Shown piece by piece: positions 51,826 to 61,172 of a stretch of 64,000 nt of DNA. The DNA comes from Flavobacterium plurextorum (lineage in GTDB: Bacteria; Bacteroidota; Bacteroidia; Flavobacteriales; Flavobacteriaceae), in contig NZ_MUHD01000043.1 of the NCBI RefSeq assembly GCF_002217395.1, positions 1 to 64,000 of the forward strand, read 5' to 3'. A model generated the notes under the pieces. The model was given only the letters and a program-made list of their open reading frames with translations. It did no database searches and was not told the origin of the DNA. Position 1 is the first letter of the stretch; every line of letters starts with the position of its first letter. Both the position numbers and the translations under genes were made by a program.

Positions 51826-52707
51826 TCAGCGACTTTGTGTCAACAAAAATTCAACAGCAGATCTCGTAATTTCAGAATCATCTTCTTTTAAAGTGATAAT
51901 AGAAACATCTGTTCGTAAATTGACTTTTTTTAGTGCAATAAAACCAATCTCAGGATCATGATTGTTTTTTGCAATATTGGACGGAACAATCGAAATTCCT
52001 AAACCATTTTTGACTAATTGTACAATTGAATTAATATTATTGGCTTCGTGAATGATCTTCGGCGTAAAGCCATAAAAGGCGCAGAGTTCCAATAAAACTT
52101 CGTGATAATGCGGTGCATAATCTTTGTTGAAGAACACGAAAGTTTCATCTTTTAAATTCACTATTTCTTTTTCGGATTTCAGTTGAATTTTATTTTTATT
52201 ATAGACAATTGAAAATCCATCTTGAAACCATAAATGTGATTGTATTTTTGGAGATTTTATTGGTGAACGAATAATTCCCATTTCGATTTTTCCTTGTTCT
52301 AAAGCGTCGATTTGTTTGGTCGTAGATACTTCAAAAAGTTTGAAATTAACATAAGGGAATTGTAGTTTCAGATGTTTTATTAATTCGGAAATTACAGAGG
52401 AGTAAATCGAGCTGATGTAGGCGATTCTGAATTCGCCCGAAACATTCTCGGCAATCTTTTTTGTTTTTATAGAAATGCGTTCCAAATTCTGAAAGAGTGC
52501 TTTCACTTCCTTTTCGAAATATTTCCCAGCTTCCGTTAGTTCTACTTTTTTATTGTTCCGAATAAATAGTTTTGCCTGAAGTTCTTCTTCTAGTTCAATT
52601 ATCTGACGGCTTAACGGCGGCTGTGAAATAAAAAGTTTCTCAGAAGCTTTGGTAAAGTTCAGTTCTTCGGCTACAGCCAAAAAGTATTTTAAGTGACGTA
52701 ATTCCAT
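51826..52707 (-). CDS. LysR-family transcriptional regulator
   Basis: A 293-residue LTTR. The N-terminal helix-turn-helix has ELRHLKYFLAVAEELNFTKAS and ISQPPLSRQIIELEEEL. The effector domain (about 90-290) follows. It is divergent from the methyltransferase gene and might control it and the nearby redox genes. The effector is unknown. Confidence 0.88.
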   Translation of the reverse strand: MELRHLKYFLAVAEELNFTKASEKLFISQPPLSRQIIELEEELQAKLFIRNNKKVELTEAGKYFEKEVKALFQNLERISIKTKKIAENVSGEFRIAYISSIYSSVISELIKHLKLQFPYVNFKLFEVSTTKQIDALEQGKIEMGIIRSPIKSPKIQSHLWFQDGFSIVYNKNKIQLKSEKEIVNLKDETFVFFNKDYAPHYHEVLLELCAFYGFTPKIIHEANNINSIVQLVKNGLGISIVPSNIAKNNHDPEIGFIALKKVNLRTDVSIITLKEDDSEITRSAVEFLLTQSR

Positions 52708-52925
52708 GATACTTTTAAAGTATTGTTGATTGATAAAAATAGTATTTTTAAAGTATTTATGAAAGAGATAATTTTGAAAAAAGTAAAAAGAACTCTCTCG
52801 CAGATCTGCGTTGCTAATTCGCTATCGCTTTGGTTGCAGATTGAGCAGATTATAGTTTAGATAAAATAATCATCTTAACTACAATATTCCGATCAATAAT
52901 AGCAAAAAGATTCGCTTAATCTGCT

Positions 52926-52941
52926 CCCGATAGCTATCGGG
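52926..52941. other. 16-bp perfect palindrome CCCGATAG-CTATCGGG
   Basis: A perfect inverted repeat 30 bases before the methyltransferase ATG. The same words occur in flavobacterial dispersed repeats, so I take it for part of such an element rather than an operator. The rest of 52708-52970 carries GCAGATCTGCG and GATTGAGCAGATT words of the same kind. Confidence 0.4.
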
Positions 52942-52970
52942 ACTGCGAGAGATTTAAAAAAACATTGACT

Positions 52971-53678
52971 ATGAAAAAATCAACTATTGCAGAAATCAAA
53001 GAACGATTTGATAATGATGTCGAACGATTTTCGAATTTAGAAACGGGACAATTGTCTACAATTGATGCTAAAATTTCGTTGGAGTTAATTACGGAAGCTT
53101 CTAAAAGAATTGTTCCAAATGCTACTCATGTTTTGGATATTGGCTGCGGTGCGGGAAATTACACTTTAATGATGTTGTCTAAAGTGCCGAATTTAAATTG
53201 CACTTTGGTCGATTTGAGTTTGCCAATGCTGGATAAAGCTTTTGAAAGAGTTTCAGTTGAAACAAATGGAAAAGTCGAAATTAAACAAGGTGATATTCGC
53301 GAAGTAGATTTGGAGGAAAATACTTTTGATATCATTTTAGCAGGAGCTGTTTTGCATCATTTAAGAGATGATCAGGATTGGGAAACTACTTTTGCTAAAA
53401 TATTTAAATTATTAAAACCGGGCGGCTGTTTTATGATTTCGGATTTGATTACACAAGACACGGAATTGTTGAACGAATATACTTGGCAGCGCTATGGAGA
53501 ATATTTAGAAGGAATAGGAGGGGCGGAATATCGTAAAAATGTCTTTGATTATATTGCAAAAGAAGATACGCCAAGATCAATGAATTATCAATTGGATTTA
53601 ATGAAAAAAGTAGGTTTCAAAAGCGTCGAAATTTTACACAAGAATATGTGTTTTGGTGCTTTTGGTGGAATTAAATAG
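52971..53678 (+). CDS. SAM-dependent methyltransferase
   Basis: A class I methyltransferase of 235 residues from the ATG at 52971; a TTG two codons earlier is unlikely. Motif I is VLDIGCGAGNYTLMM, motif II near LVDLSLPMLDKA, and LAGAVLHHLRDD is motif post-I. Related proteins methylate small molecules or quinone-like rings. The target is not known. It is divergent from a LysR gene. Confidence 0.8.
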   Translation: MKKSTIAEIKERFDNDVERFSNLETGQLSTIDAKISLELITEASKRIVPNATHVLDIGCGAGNYTLMMLSKVPNLNCTLVDLSLPMLDKAFERVSVETNGKVEIKQGDIREVDLEENTFDIILAGAVLHHLRDDQDWETTFAKIFKLLKPGGCFMISDLITQDTELLNEYTWQRYGEYLEGIGGAEYRKNVFDYIAKEDTPRSMNYQLDLMKKVGFKSVEILHKNMCFGAFGGIK

Positions 53679-53711
53679 CCACAAATTACTGTAATTTATG
53701 GCTTAAAAAAT

Positions 53712-54170
53712 TTATGCGATAACTGGCATAGGAAATTTGGTTCTTAAATCAAAAACTAGTTCTGATGCTCCGTTTTGTTGCAGGTAATCTAATTTTTTAA
53801 CTGCTTCTTCAAGCGTTGGAATATGCCCTATTGGAATCCACCACATTGCTGTGTGCGCTTTTCCGAATTTCAGAAACCATTCTTTTCGGCGTTTTAAAAA
53901 CTCGCTGTGGAAGGTTTTGTACATATAATGTTCCAGCGTTTCGATGTTTTCCCAAACCGAAACGTTTACAATGATCTGTTCGTCATTATAAGGATTCAAG
54001 TTTGTCGCATTGTAGCTGTCATCTTTTAGACGCCAGACAAATCCTTCGCTTTTTTCGGCTAAAGTATTTACTAAATCTAAGTTGTCTACAAATTCTTTCA
54101 TGATAGGATCGTTGATGTCGACACCTTTCATTTTTGCGATGTTAATTTCCGCAAGATGATATTGGCTCAT
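53712..54170 (-). CDS. DUF3291 family protein
   Basis: A 152-residue protein of the dimeric alpha-beta barrel type. Signature parts are FVWRLKDDS, NVSVWENIETLEHYMY and TAMWWIPIGHIPTLEEAV. Members are thought to be monooxygenase-like but no activity is established. It heads toward the quinone-related genes at 54306-55189. Confidence 0.75.
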   Translation of the reverse strand: MSQYHLAEINIAKMKGVDINDPIMKEFVDNLDLVNTLAEKSEGFVWRLKDDSYNATNLNPYNDEQIIVNVSVWENIETLEHYMYKTFHSEFLKRRKEWFLKFGKAHTAMWWIPIGHIPTLEEAVKKLDYLQQNGASELVFDLRTKFPMPVIA

Positions 54171-54305
54171 ATTTTATTGGATAAAGAAATGGCAATTTAA
54201 TTTTTTTATGAATAATCTTTCAGCAGCAAATTCACGAATTATTTTAAAAAACTTTGAGTATAAATTTTAAAAATAATTGGTGAATTAGCGTTATAAAAAA
54301 ACAAC

Positions 54306-54584
54306 TTATAAAACTTGTGCGGTTTTGTAAACTTGAATTGGAGCGGCAACAAAAGTTTCGCTTTTAGTGATGAAATCTTGCAAATGAGATTGGTTGTTAT
54401 GAAGATCTAAGCCGGTTTGATCTTTCCATTCTTCCCAAATAATAAAAACATTTTCTGCATGATGAAGATCATAGCGTACGCATGCCGCTTCTTTTCTAGT
54501 TTCGGTAACTAAATCATTTAATAAGCTGTGAAGCTGCTGCGTGTTTTCTTTCTTGCTTTTTATAATGGCAGTTATAGATATCAT
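54306..54584 (-). CDS. Putative quinol monooxygenase (ABM family)
   Basis: A 92-residue antibiotic-biosynthesis-monooxygenase-type protein with SITAIIKSKKE, CVRYDLHHAENVFIIWEEWKDQTGL and HLQDFI segments. It starts 2 bases after the stop of the MdaB-like gene, so they form an operon. The pair resembles E. coli YgiN/MdaB, a quinol-quinone cycle. Confidence 0.82.
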   Translation of the reverse strand: MISITAIIKSKKENTQQLHSLLNDLVTETRKEAACVRYDLHHAENVFIIWEEWKDQTGLDLHNNQSHLQDFITKSETFVAAPIQVYKTAQVL

Positions 54585-54586
54585 GG

Positions 54587-55189
54587 TTATATGGTTTTGA
54601 AAATTTGTGCTAAATGGTTTGTGTATTCAGATTTAAAGATACTAATATTTTCAGATGTAGCACCTTTTTCGACATCATGAAAATGAAATCCGTCAAGTTT
54701 TTGCATTCCCACAAATTTGTTCATTTTATGAAAACCAAACATAGCACCATCGTCTACCGAAGTTTCTTCGAAAAATTCTCCCGGAAGTGTAAAAGCAGTT
54801 GCGGGCGCATTCCAACTTGTAGTAAGCATATATTTACGTCCGTGTAAAAGTCCGCCGGTTCCGTAATTAATGTCTGGATTTGTTCTGGTTCTTCCGTCAC
54901 TTTTGTAAATTCCTTTGTTGTGTCCTGCGGTGAAAACATCGTCGATGTATTTTTTGAAAAGATTTGGTAATTGAAACCACCAAACAGGAGTGTGATACAC
55001 TACTACATCTGCCCAAACGAATTTTTCTACTTCTTCTTCAAGATCGATTTCTTGTTTGATGTCAGTTGTTTTTATTTCGTAATTTTTACTTTTTAAAAAT
55101 TCAATTGTCCAGTCTGTAACGGTTTCATTGAATTTTCCGCCTGAGTGAGCGAAATTTTGACTGCCGTTGATTATAAATATTTTTTTCAT
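54587..55189 (-). CDS. NAD(P)H quinone oxidoreductase (MdaB-like flavodoxin fold)
   Basis: 200 residues from the ATG at 55189; the frame continues upstream to 55306 but the added 39 residues lack conservation signs and cross a repeat. Flavodoxin-like start KKIFIINGSQNFAHSGGKFN, then VVYHTPVWWFQLPNLFKKYID and GGLLHGRKYMLTTSWNAP match the MdaB family, which reduces quinones by two electrons with FAD and NAD(P)H. Cytoplasmic. Confidence 0.85.
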   Translation of the reverse strand: MKKIFIINGSQNFAHSGGKFNETVTDWTIEFLKSKNYEIKTTDIKQEIDLEEEVEKFVWADVVVYHTPVWWFQLPNLFKKYIDDVFTAGHNKGIYKSDGRTRTNPDINYGTGGLLHGRKYMLTTSWNAPATAFTLPGEFFEETSVDDGAMFGFHKMNKFVGMQKLDGFHFHDVEKGATSENISIFKSEYTNHLAQIFKTI

Positions 55190-55524
55190 TTTACGTTTTG
55201 TTCTGATGAATTCGTGATGTGTGAGGGATAGAGGCGGTATCCTTTTATGAAGCGATAGCGGAATAAAAGATATAGCCGAAAGCCCGATTCGCCGCGGCGA
55301 ACACACCCAAATTCTTATTGTTTAATTTTTGAAATTTATTTTGAAACTCATAGAAACATAGATTTTTCTTTTTTGGGAAAGAGAATGGAAAGAAACTCGT
55401 TTCTAAAACATAGTTCTCAAAGTTTGTCGTTCCTTGGAATGACAAACTACGTTGATTGTGCTTGTTGATGCAAGTGAAACGCCTTTTTTAAATTGCTAAA
55501 ACTATGTTTCTATGTGTTTAAATA
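55190..55524. repeat. MITE-like CACATAGAAACATAG repeat, copy D, and flanks
   Basis: The element proper is about 55344-55519, with ends AAACTCATAGAAACATAG and CTATGTTTCTATGTGTTTA. Inside are GGAAAGAAACTCGTTTCTAA and GTGAAACGCCTTTTTT, as in copy C. A small palindrome, AGTTTGTCGTTCC and GGAATGACAAACT (55422-55448), is nested in it. 55190-55343 shows no gene. Confidence 0.65.
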
Positions 55525-56511
55525 TTATTTTAATTTTGAAATTGCTTGATTAATAAATTCTAATTCTGAAACAGATAAATCAAAATCCATCGCTTTTGCA
55601 TTTGAAATGGCCTGTTCTGCGTTTCTTGCGCCAGCCAAAACAATTGAGATTCCTTTTTGTAAAGTGGTCCAGCGTAAAACTAATTGTGAGATCGAAATGT
55701 GTTTTGAATTGGCTAATGAACTTAGTTCTTCTACTAAAGTTTTTACTTGTTGAAGATCAAATTTTCCAAAATAACCATTACGATGGTCGTTTTCTTTTAA
55801 TTTACCGTCGGTAAAATATTTCCCGGTAAGTAAACCTCTTTCCATTGGGCTGTATGCTATGATTCCGATATTTTCTGCAATTGTAAATGGAAGTAAATCT
55901 GTTTCAATGCTTTTGTTGAGCATGCTGTATGCAACTTGGTTAGATGCGATTTGAACTGTTTTTTGTGCTTCCTGAATTTGAGAAACGTTGTAATTACTTA
56001 CTCCAAAAGCTCTGATTTTTCCTTGCTGAAGTAAGATTTCAACGGCTTCCATTGTTTCTGAAATTGGTGTTGTTGAATCTGGCCAGTGAATTTGCAATAA
56101 GTCGATATAATCTGTTTGAAGACGTTTTAAGCTTTCTTCAATTTCTTTTATGACATTGTTTTTTGAAGAGTATTTATAAATTGGCACTTTTTTACCATTA
56201 TCATCTGCATCAAAAAAGAAATCACCTTTTCCGTTGTTGCTTCCGTCCCAAACTAGACCAAATTTGGTTAGCAATTGTACTTTTGAACGATCGTAAGATT
56301 TTATTGCTTCACCAATCATTTCTTCGCTTAAGCTAAATCCGTAAAAAGGAGCGGTGTCAATTGTTGTTACGCCGTGGTCGATAGAAGCGCGAACAGAGTC
56401 GATTGAATCTTTCTTTTCGTTTCCGCCCCACATATTTCCGCCAATAGCAAATGCACCGTATGTTATGGTTGATAATTCTAGTTCAGAGTTGCCTAATTTT
56501 CTATATTCCAT
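55525..56511 (-). CDS. Aldo/keto reductase
   Basis: A 328-residue NADPH-dependent aldo/keto reductase. The catalytic tetrad is visible as Asp52, Tyr57, Lys83 and His142 (TIDTAPFYG, LLTKFG, LLQIHWPD). SNYNVSQI and YSPMERGLLTGKY are further family segments. The substrate is unknown. Divergent from the AraC-family gene, which may regulate it. Confidence 0.88.
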   Translation of the reverse strand: MEYRKLGNSELELSTITYGAFAIGGNMWGGNEKKDSIDSVRASIDHGVTTIDTAPFYGFSLSEEMIGEAIKSYDRSKVQLLTKFGLVWDGSNNGKGDFFFDADDNGKKVPIYKYSSKNNVIKEIEESLKRLQTDYIDLLQIHWPDSTTPISETMEAVEILLQQGKIRAFGVSNYNVSQIQEAQKTVQIASNQVAYSMLNKSIETDLLPFTIAENIGIIAYSPMERGLLTGKYFTDGKLKENDHRNGYFGKFDLQQVKTLVEELSSLANSKHISISQLVLRWTTLQKGISIVLAGARNAEQAISNAKAMDFDLSVSELEFINQAISKLK

Positions 56512-56631
56512 GATGTTAAATATTACGTTTTACAAATTTTTGACAAAATTATACCATTTTTATGAGTGTAAAATTGTATAATTTTGTCTTTTTTAGGTAC
56601 ATTTGCAACTTCAATAGATTCTTTAAAGATT

Positions 56632-57477
56632 ATGAAAAAAGAAAATTTATATGAACCGTTTACTGTTTCTTTTGAAACATTGGATGAATATCCAGATGTT
56701 GGAGATCGTCATAATTTCTTTGAATTGGTTTACATTTTGAGCGGAACAGGAAGGCAGTGTATCAATAAAAATATCTTTGAATATGATGCTGGACATATGT
56801 TTTTATTGACACCTGAGGATTGTCATAATTTTACTATTGAAACGAAAACGAAATTTTTCTTTTTGAGATTTAATGATATTTATTTGAAGAATTCGAGTCT
56901 TCAAAATGAAAATATTCAGCGTTTAGAATATATTCTGCAAAATGCAAATCATCAGCCAGGTTGTATTTTAAAAAATGATGCTGATAAATGTTTAGTCAAA
57001 GTAATGATCGAAGCAATTTGTCGAGAACATAATGACAAAGATGTTTATAATCAGGAGTTGATTCAACAATTGGTAAATACCTTAATTATTATCGTTGCCA
57101 GAAATATTGCTAAATATCTGCCGGAACAAGTAAATGTGGGAACTGAAGCTAAAGCAATGGATATTTTACAATATATTCAAACGAATATTTATTATCCAGA
57201 AAAAATTAAAGCGGAGTCTATAAGTGATTATTTCGGAATTTCGAATACGTATTTAGGACGTTATTTCAAGAAACATGCCGATGAAACGATGCAGCAATAT
57301 ATTAGTAATTATAAAACAAAACTGATAGAGCATCGTTTGCAATTCAGCGATAAGCGCATTAATGAAATTGCATACGAATTTGGTTTTACGGACGAAAGTC
57401 ACTTCAATAAATTCTTTAAAAAGCAAAAGGGTAATAGTCCGTCAGAGTTTAGAAAGACGATTCGATTGAGTGCTTAA
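56632..57477 (+). CDS. AraC-family transcriptional regulator
   Basis: 281 residues from the ATG at 56632; a TTG at 56584 would add 16 residues and is unlikely. The N-terminal cupin domain (FFELVYILSGTGRQCIN, AGHMFLLTPEDCHNF) is followed by two C-terminal helix-turn-helix units with ISNTYLGRYFKKHA and AYEFGFTDESHFNKFFKKQKG. It is divergent from the aldo/keto reductase gene. Confidence 0.88.
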   Translation: MKKENLYEPFTVSFETLDEYPDVGDRHNFFELVYILSGTGRQCINKNIFEYDAGHMFLLTPEDCHNFTIETKTKFFFLRFNDIYLKNSSLQNENIQRLEYILQNANHQPGCILKNDADKCLVKVMIEAICREHNDKDVYNQELIQQLVNTLIIIVARNIAKYLPEQVNVGTEAKAMDILQYIQTNIYYPEKIKAESISDYFGISNTYLGRYFKKHADETMQQYISNYKTKLIEHRLQFSDKRINEIAYEFGFTDESHFNKFFKKQKGNSPSEFRKTIRLSA

Positions 57478-57572
57478 ACAAGGATTACGCAAATTTGCAC
57501 GAATTTTTTTAGCCAAAGATTACACAGATTAAAAGGATTTTTAATTTGTGATAATTAGTGCAATTCGTGTTT

Positions 57573-58334
57573 TTAAATGATTTTCTTAATCACACGTAAT
57601 TTATGTGTGTGTTTGTTTATTTCGGGATTGTAAATTCCAGTATGGTCTAAACGATCAATACGTACTTTTCCACTTGCGTGAATGATGTAATTATTGTCCA
57701 TAATGATTCCAACGTGAGTAATGTTTCCCTCATCATTATCAAAAAAAGCTAAATCACCAGGTTCGCTTTCTTCAATAAAGCTTAGAGGTTCGCCTTCCAG
57801 CGCTTGTTGAGAAGCGTCGCGATGAATTTTGTATCCGTTTAGTTTGTAAACCATCTGTGTAAAACCTGAACAGTCTACGCCAAAAGGTGTTTTTCCTCCC
57901 CATAAATAAGGTGCGTTCAAATACATAAAAGCGGTGTTTATAAGTGCGCTTTTTGGTTTTATGCCACTGGTTTTTGTTCCTTCAAAATCAAAATTGGAAG
58001 TATTGATTTCATTATTGTTTAAAAAAGTTAAGGAAGCACCAAGCGGAATTGGCAGTAATAAATTGTTTGGAGAAGTGATATAATCAATTAAATCAGCGTT
58101 TAAAATAATGGCTTCTTTGCTTAATTGATTGTAGTTTTCTTCAGAAATTACCTGATATTGTTTTGAATCTACCCAGCCTTCGTAGTCATCAAACTGAATT
58201 TTTATACGCGCCCATTGCTTTTGGCGTTCTAAAATTTCGATATGCTCGCCAAACAAAAGTTGTGTAACGATTTCACTTCTGTCGCTAGGTTCAGATCGAA
58301 CGGGTACTATGGCAAGATTGCAAATTCCGAACAT
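57573..58334 (-). CDS. NlpC/P60-family C40 peptidase with SH3 domains
   Basis: A 253-residue cell-wall peptidase. N-terminal bacterial SH3 region (PVRSEPSDRSEIVTQLLFGE; WARIKIQFDDYEGWV). The C-terminal NlpC/P60 domain has catalytic Cys in GVDCSGFTQ and His in THVGIIM. It probably cuts D-Glu/meso-DAP-type links in peptidoglycan fragments. No clear signal peptide is present at MFGICNLAIVPV, so it may act on recycled muropeptides in the cytoplasm, like YkfC. Confidence 0.82.
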   Translation of the reverse strand: MFGICNLAIVPVRSEPSDRSEIVTQLLFGEHIEILERQKQWARIKIQFDDYEGWVDSKQYQVISEENYNQLSKEAIILNADLIDYITSPNNLLLPIPLGASLTFLNNNEINTSNFDFEGTKTSGIKPKSALINTAFMYLNAPYLWGGKTPFGVDCSGFTQMVYKLNGYKIHRDASQQALEGEPLSFIEESEPGDLAFFDNDEGNITHVGIIMDNNYIIHASGKVRIDRLDHTGIYNPEINKHTHKLRVIKKII

Positions 58335-58353
58335 TTAGGGTAATTTATAAGTT

Positions 58354-58395
58354 TAAAAAATTAGGAGTTAAAAGTAATTAATTAACTCCTAATTT
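58354..58395 (-). terminator. Terminator of the thiolase gene
   Basis: AAATTAGGAGTTAA and its perfect complement (58358-58371, 58382-58395) around a 10-base loop, followed on the minus strand by six Ts. Confidence 0.7.
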
Positions 58396-58408
58396 GAAGT
58401 ATTATTAT

Positions 58409-59587
58409 TTAAGCTCTTTCGATAACAATTGCTGATGCGCCGCCGCCGCCGTTGCAAATTGCAGCAGCTCCGATTTTAGCATCGTTTTGTTCTAAAACAT
58501 TTAATAAAGTTACGATAATACGTGCTCCAGAACAACCAAGAGGATGTCCTAATGAAACAGCGCCGCCGTTTACGTTTATTTTTTCGTTATTAAGATTTAA
58601 GATTTTTGCGTTAGCTAAACCAACTACAGAAAATGCTTCGTTGAATTCGAAATAATCAACATCTGAAATTGAAACTCCAGCTTTGTCTAAAGCTTTTGGC
58701 AATGCTTTTGCAGGACTTGTTGTAAACCATTTTGGTTCTTGTGCGGCATCTGCATAACCTTTTATGTAAGCTAAAGGTTTTAAACCTAATGCAATTGCTT
58801 TTTCTTCAGACATTAAAATTAAAGCTGCAGCGCCATCATTGATTGTTGAAGCATTTGCGGCAGTTACAGTTCCGTCTTTTGTGAAAACAGGGCTTAAAGA
58901 TGGAATTTTATCTAATTTTACATTAGTGTACTCTTCATCTTTAGAGAATATAATAGGTTCGCCGCGTCTTTGTGGAACTTCTACGGGAACAATTTCATTA
59001 TCAAATTTTCCGGCATCCCAAGCTTTTGCACTTCTTTCATAAGATTGAATTGCAAAATTATCTTGTTCTTCACGGCTGATGTTGTATTCAGTTGCACATA
59101 AGTCAGCGCAAACTCCCATTGCGTTGTTATCATAAGCATCCGTCAGACCATCTTTTTGCATTCCGTCCAGCATTGTTGCAGGGCCAAATTTGTTTCCAGC
59201 ACGCATTTGTACGTAATGTGGAATCAAACTCATGCTTTCCATTCCGCCGGCAACGACGATTTCGGCATCTCCGCAAGCGATTGCCTGCGCACTAAACATT
59301 ACCGCTTTCATTCCAGAGGCACAGACTTTGTTAACTGTTGTGGCAGCAACTTCTTCTGATAATCCTGCGAAAAGGGCAGCTTGACGAGCTGGAGCTTGTC
59401 CGACACCAGCTTGGATTACGTTCCCCATGAAAACTTCATCAACTAATTTTGGGTCTAGGTTAATTTTTGAAAGGGCTCCTTTAATAGCGGCAGCGCCTAA
59501 TTTTGGTGCGGGCACGGTAGATAACCCACCCATGAAACTTCCGATAGGTGTTCTAACGGCAGAAACAATCACAACTCTTTTGTTCAT
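58409..59587 (-). CDS. Acetyl-CoA C-acyltransferase (thiolase)
   Basis: A 392-residue thiolase, joining or splitting acetyl-CoA units. Active Cys89 is in VNKVCASGMKAVM. GHPLGCSGARI holds the catalytic His and AICNGGGGASA the second Cys. The absence of other beta-oxidation genes makes acetoacetyl-CoA thiolase the likelier role. Cytoplasmic. Single gene with its own terminator. Confidence 0.9.
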   Translation of the reverse strand: MNKRVVIVSAVRTPIGSFMGGLSTVPAPKLGAAAIKGALSKINLDPKLVDEVFMGNVIQAGVGQAPARQAALFAGLSEEVAATTVNKVCASGMKAVMFSAQAIACGDAEIVVAGGMESMSLIPHYVQMRAGNKFGPATMLDGMQKDGLTDAYDNNAMGVCADLCATEYNISREEQDNFAIQSYERSAKAWDAGKFDNEIVPVEVPQRRGEPIIFSKDEEYTNVKLDKIPSLSPVFTKDGTVTAANASTINDGAAALILMSEEKAIALGLKPLAYIKGYADAAQEPKWFTTSPAKALPKALDKAGVSISDVDYFEFNEAFSVVGLANAKILNLNNEKINVNGGAVSLGHPLGCSGARIIVTLLNVLEQNDAKIGAAAICNGGGGASAIVIERA

Positions 59588-59825
59588 TTTCTGTTAATAT
59601 TAGTTATCTAGCAAATTTACTGTTTATTTGAATAAATTCAAATTTTGCGTCAATTCGATTGGATTTTAAATTTAAGATGAAATTTTTGTTAATTCTATTC
59701 GTTTGATTGTGAAGTGGTTTAGAAAAAAGATTAAAAAAACTTAAAAAAAAGCGTGAAAATAGTTGTGAGATATGGAATGTTGTCTTACATTTGCAACCGC
59801 AAAACAGAACACGTTTCTTGAGCTT

Positions 59826-59909
59826 GGAGAGGTGCCAGAGCGGTAATGGAGCAGATTGCTAATCTGTCGACGGGTAACCGTCGCCAGGGTTCGAGTCCCT
59901 GTCTCTCCG
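59826..59909 (+). tRNA. tRNA-Ser(GCT)
   Basis: A cloverleaf with acceptor GGAGAGG / TCTCTCC, anticodon stem CAGAT/ATCTG with loop TTGCTAA (anticodon GCT), a long variable arm (CGACGGGTAACCGTCG) and T arm GGTTCGAGTCC. The 3' CCA is not encoded. Confidence 0.93.
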
Positions 59910-59924
59910 CTTAAATTTTGCCTT

Positions 59925-59999
59925 CGGGGTGTAGCGTAGCCCGGTTATCGCGCCTGCTTTGGGAGCAGGAGGCCGCAGGTTCGAATCCTGCCACCCCGA
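59925..59999 (+). tRNA. tRNA-Pro(TGG)
   Basis: Acceptor CGGGGTG / CACCCCG, anticodon loop TTTGGGA (anticodon TGG), T arm GGTTCGAATCC. First base C pairs with G as usual for tRNA-Pro. 15 bases after tRNA-Ser, probably one transcript. Confidence 0.93.
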
Positions 60000-60029
60000 C
60001 AAAACTTTACCATTAAGTTTTAAAAAAAT

Positions 60030-60103
60030 GGTTCCATAGCTCAGCTGGATAGAGCAACGCACTTCTAATGCGTAGGTCGAAGGTTCGAATCCTTCTGGGA
60101 TCA
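60030..60103 (+). tRNA. tRNA-Arg(TCT)
   Basis: Acceptor GGTTCCA / TGGGATC with G-T pairs, D arm AGCTCAGCTGGATAGAGC, anticodon loop CTTCTAA (anticodon TCT), T arm GGTTCGAATCC. Last of three tRNAs, followed by a terminator. Confidence 0.93.
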
Positions 60104-60107
60104 CAAC

Positions 60108-60137
60108 AAAAGCCACTCAATTTGAGTGGCTTTTTTG
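60108..60137 (+). terminator. Terminator of the tRNA operon
   Basis: AGCCACTCAA / TTGAGTGGCT stem followed by a T-run, 5 bases after tRNA-Arg. Confidence 0.8.
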
Positions 60138-60361
60138 TTTTGTATCATTTATCAAAACTTGAAAATTGTTCTTTTAAAGGATCAACACTAAAACCTGTGG
60201 ACTAGCAATTAATTTAGCATATGTATTAGTTAGTCTGAAAAGAGAATATTCTACATTTCTAATGGAGAAAAGGAGATTATTGAGAATTATATTAAGATTT
60301 CAATTGTTTGGAATGATAATTTTACTTTTAAAACAAATTAGATTTTTCTACTCTGCCTTAG

Positions 60362-60376
60362 AATACTTACTTTTAC
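60362..60376 (+). promoter_or_regulatory. Possible nitrate-regulon-like box at modA
   Basis: AATACTTACTTTTAC resembles AATACTTATTTTTG of the nas promoter, with TACTTTTA in the -7 place, about 25 bases before the modA ATG. The left half of the palindrome (TAAGTA) is absent, so this is weaker than the others. Otherwise 60138-60361 shows nothing clear. Confidence 0.35.
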
Positions 60377-60398
60377 AATACTAACAGAACAAACAGGA

Positions 60399-61172
60399 AT
60401 GAAAGCTAGAAAAAGACATTTGTTTATTGTAACAGCATTTTTATTATTGACATTTGGAACTGTGCAAGGACAGGAAAAAATTACAATTGTAGCGGCAGCC
60501 AATTTAAAAATTGCTCTGGACTCCATAAATAGCGTTTTTAAAATTCAAAATCCAGGTATAAATACACAGATAACCTATGGCGCTTCAGGGAAGTTCTTTG
60601 AGCAGATTTCCAACAGTGCTCCATTTGATTTATTTTTCTCGGCAGATATGGATTATCCTAAAAAATTAGAAGAGAAAAAATTGACTGGTTCTAAAGTTAA
60701 AATGTATGCAACCGGAAAATTGGTGATTTGGAGCAAAAAAACAGATCCGAATAAAAGTAAAATAAACAGTCTTTTAAGCGCCGATATTCGCAAAATAGCT
60801 ATTGGGAATCCTGCAACTGCTCCTTATGGCGAAAAAGCAGTTGAGAGCTTGAAATTTTATAAAATTTATGACAAAGTAAAAAGCAAGCTCGTTTTTGGTG
60901 AAAATATTACCCAAGCCACTCAATTTATCACGACTGGAAATGCTGATATTGGAATCACTGCTTTATCGCTTGTGCTGACTCCAAACATGAAAAAAGAAGG
61001 AGGAAGGTACTATATTATTCCGCAAAAGAGTCATACACCGCTCGAGCAGGGCTGTGTAATTTTGAAAAATGCAAAAGGAAAGGCCAGTGCAGTCAAGTTT
61101 TATAATTTCATATCTTCAAAAAAAGCAATTGCTGTTTTAAAGTATTATGGATATGATACGAAAGCGCAATGA
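60399..61172 (+). CDS. modA: Molybdate ABC transporter substrate-binding protein ModA
   Basis: A 257-residue periplasmic binding protein with a signal peptide at 1-25. The mature part starts KITIVAAANLKIALDSI, followed by TYGASGKFFEQI and PFDLFFSADMDYPKKL, typical of ModA oxyanion-binding loops. It supplies molybdate for the cofactor genes at 23-30 kb. Its stop overlaps the next start by 4 bases. Confidence 0.93.
   Translation: MKARKRHLFIVTAFLLLTFGTVQGQEKITIVAAANLKIALDSINSVFKIQNPGINTQITYGASGKFFEQISNSAPFDLFFSADMDYPKKLEEKKLTGSKVKMYATGKLVIWSKKTDPNKSKINSLLSADIRKIAIGNPATAPYGEKAVESLKFYKIYDKVKSKLVFGENITQATQFITTGNADIGITALSLVLTPNMKKEGGRYYIIPQKSHTPLEQGCVILKNAKGKASAVKFYNFISSKKAIAVLKYYGYDTKAQ

Noticed and set aside
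59859..60116. An 85-residue minus-strand frame with GFEPSTYALEV
   Set aside because: It is the antisense of the three tRNA genes, a well-known source of false proteins.
59826..60137. Integrative element at the tRNA cluster
   Set aside because: No integrase, no duplicated tRNA 3' end and no direct repeat of attachment type is seen next to the tRNA genes.
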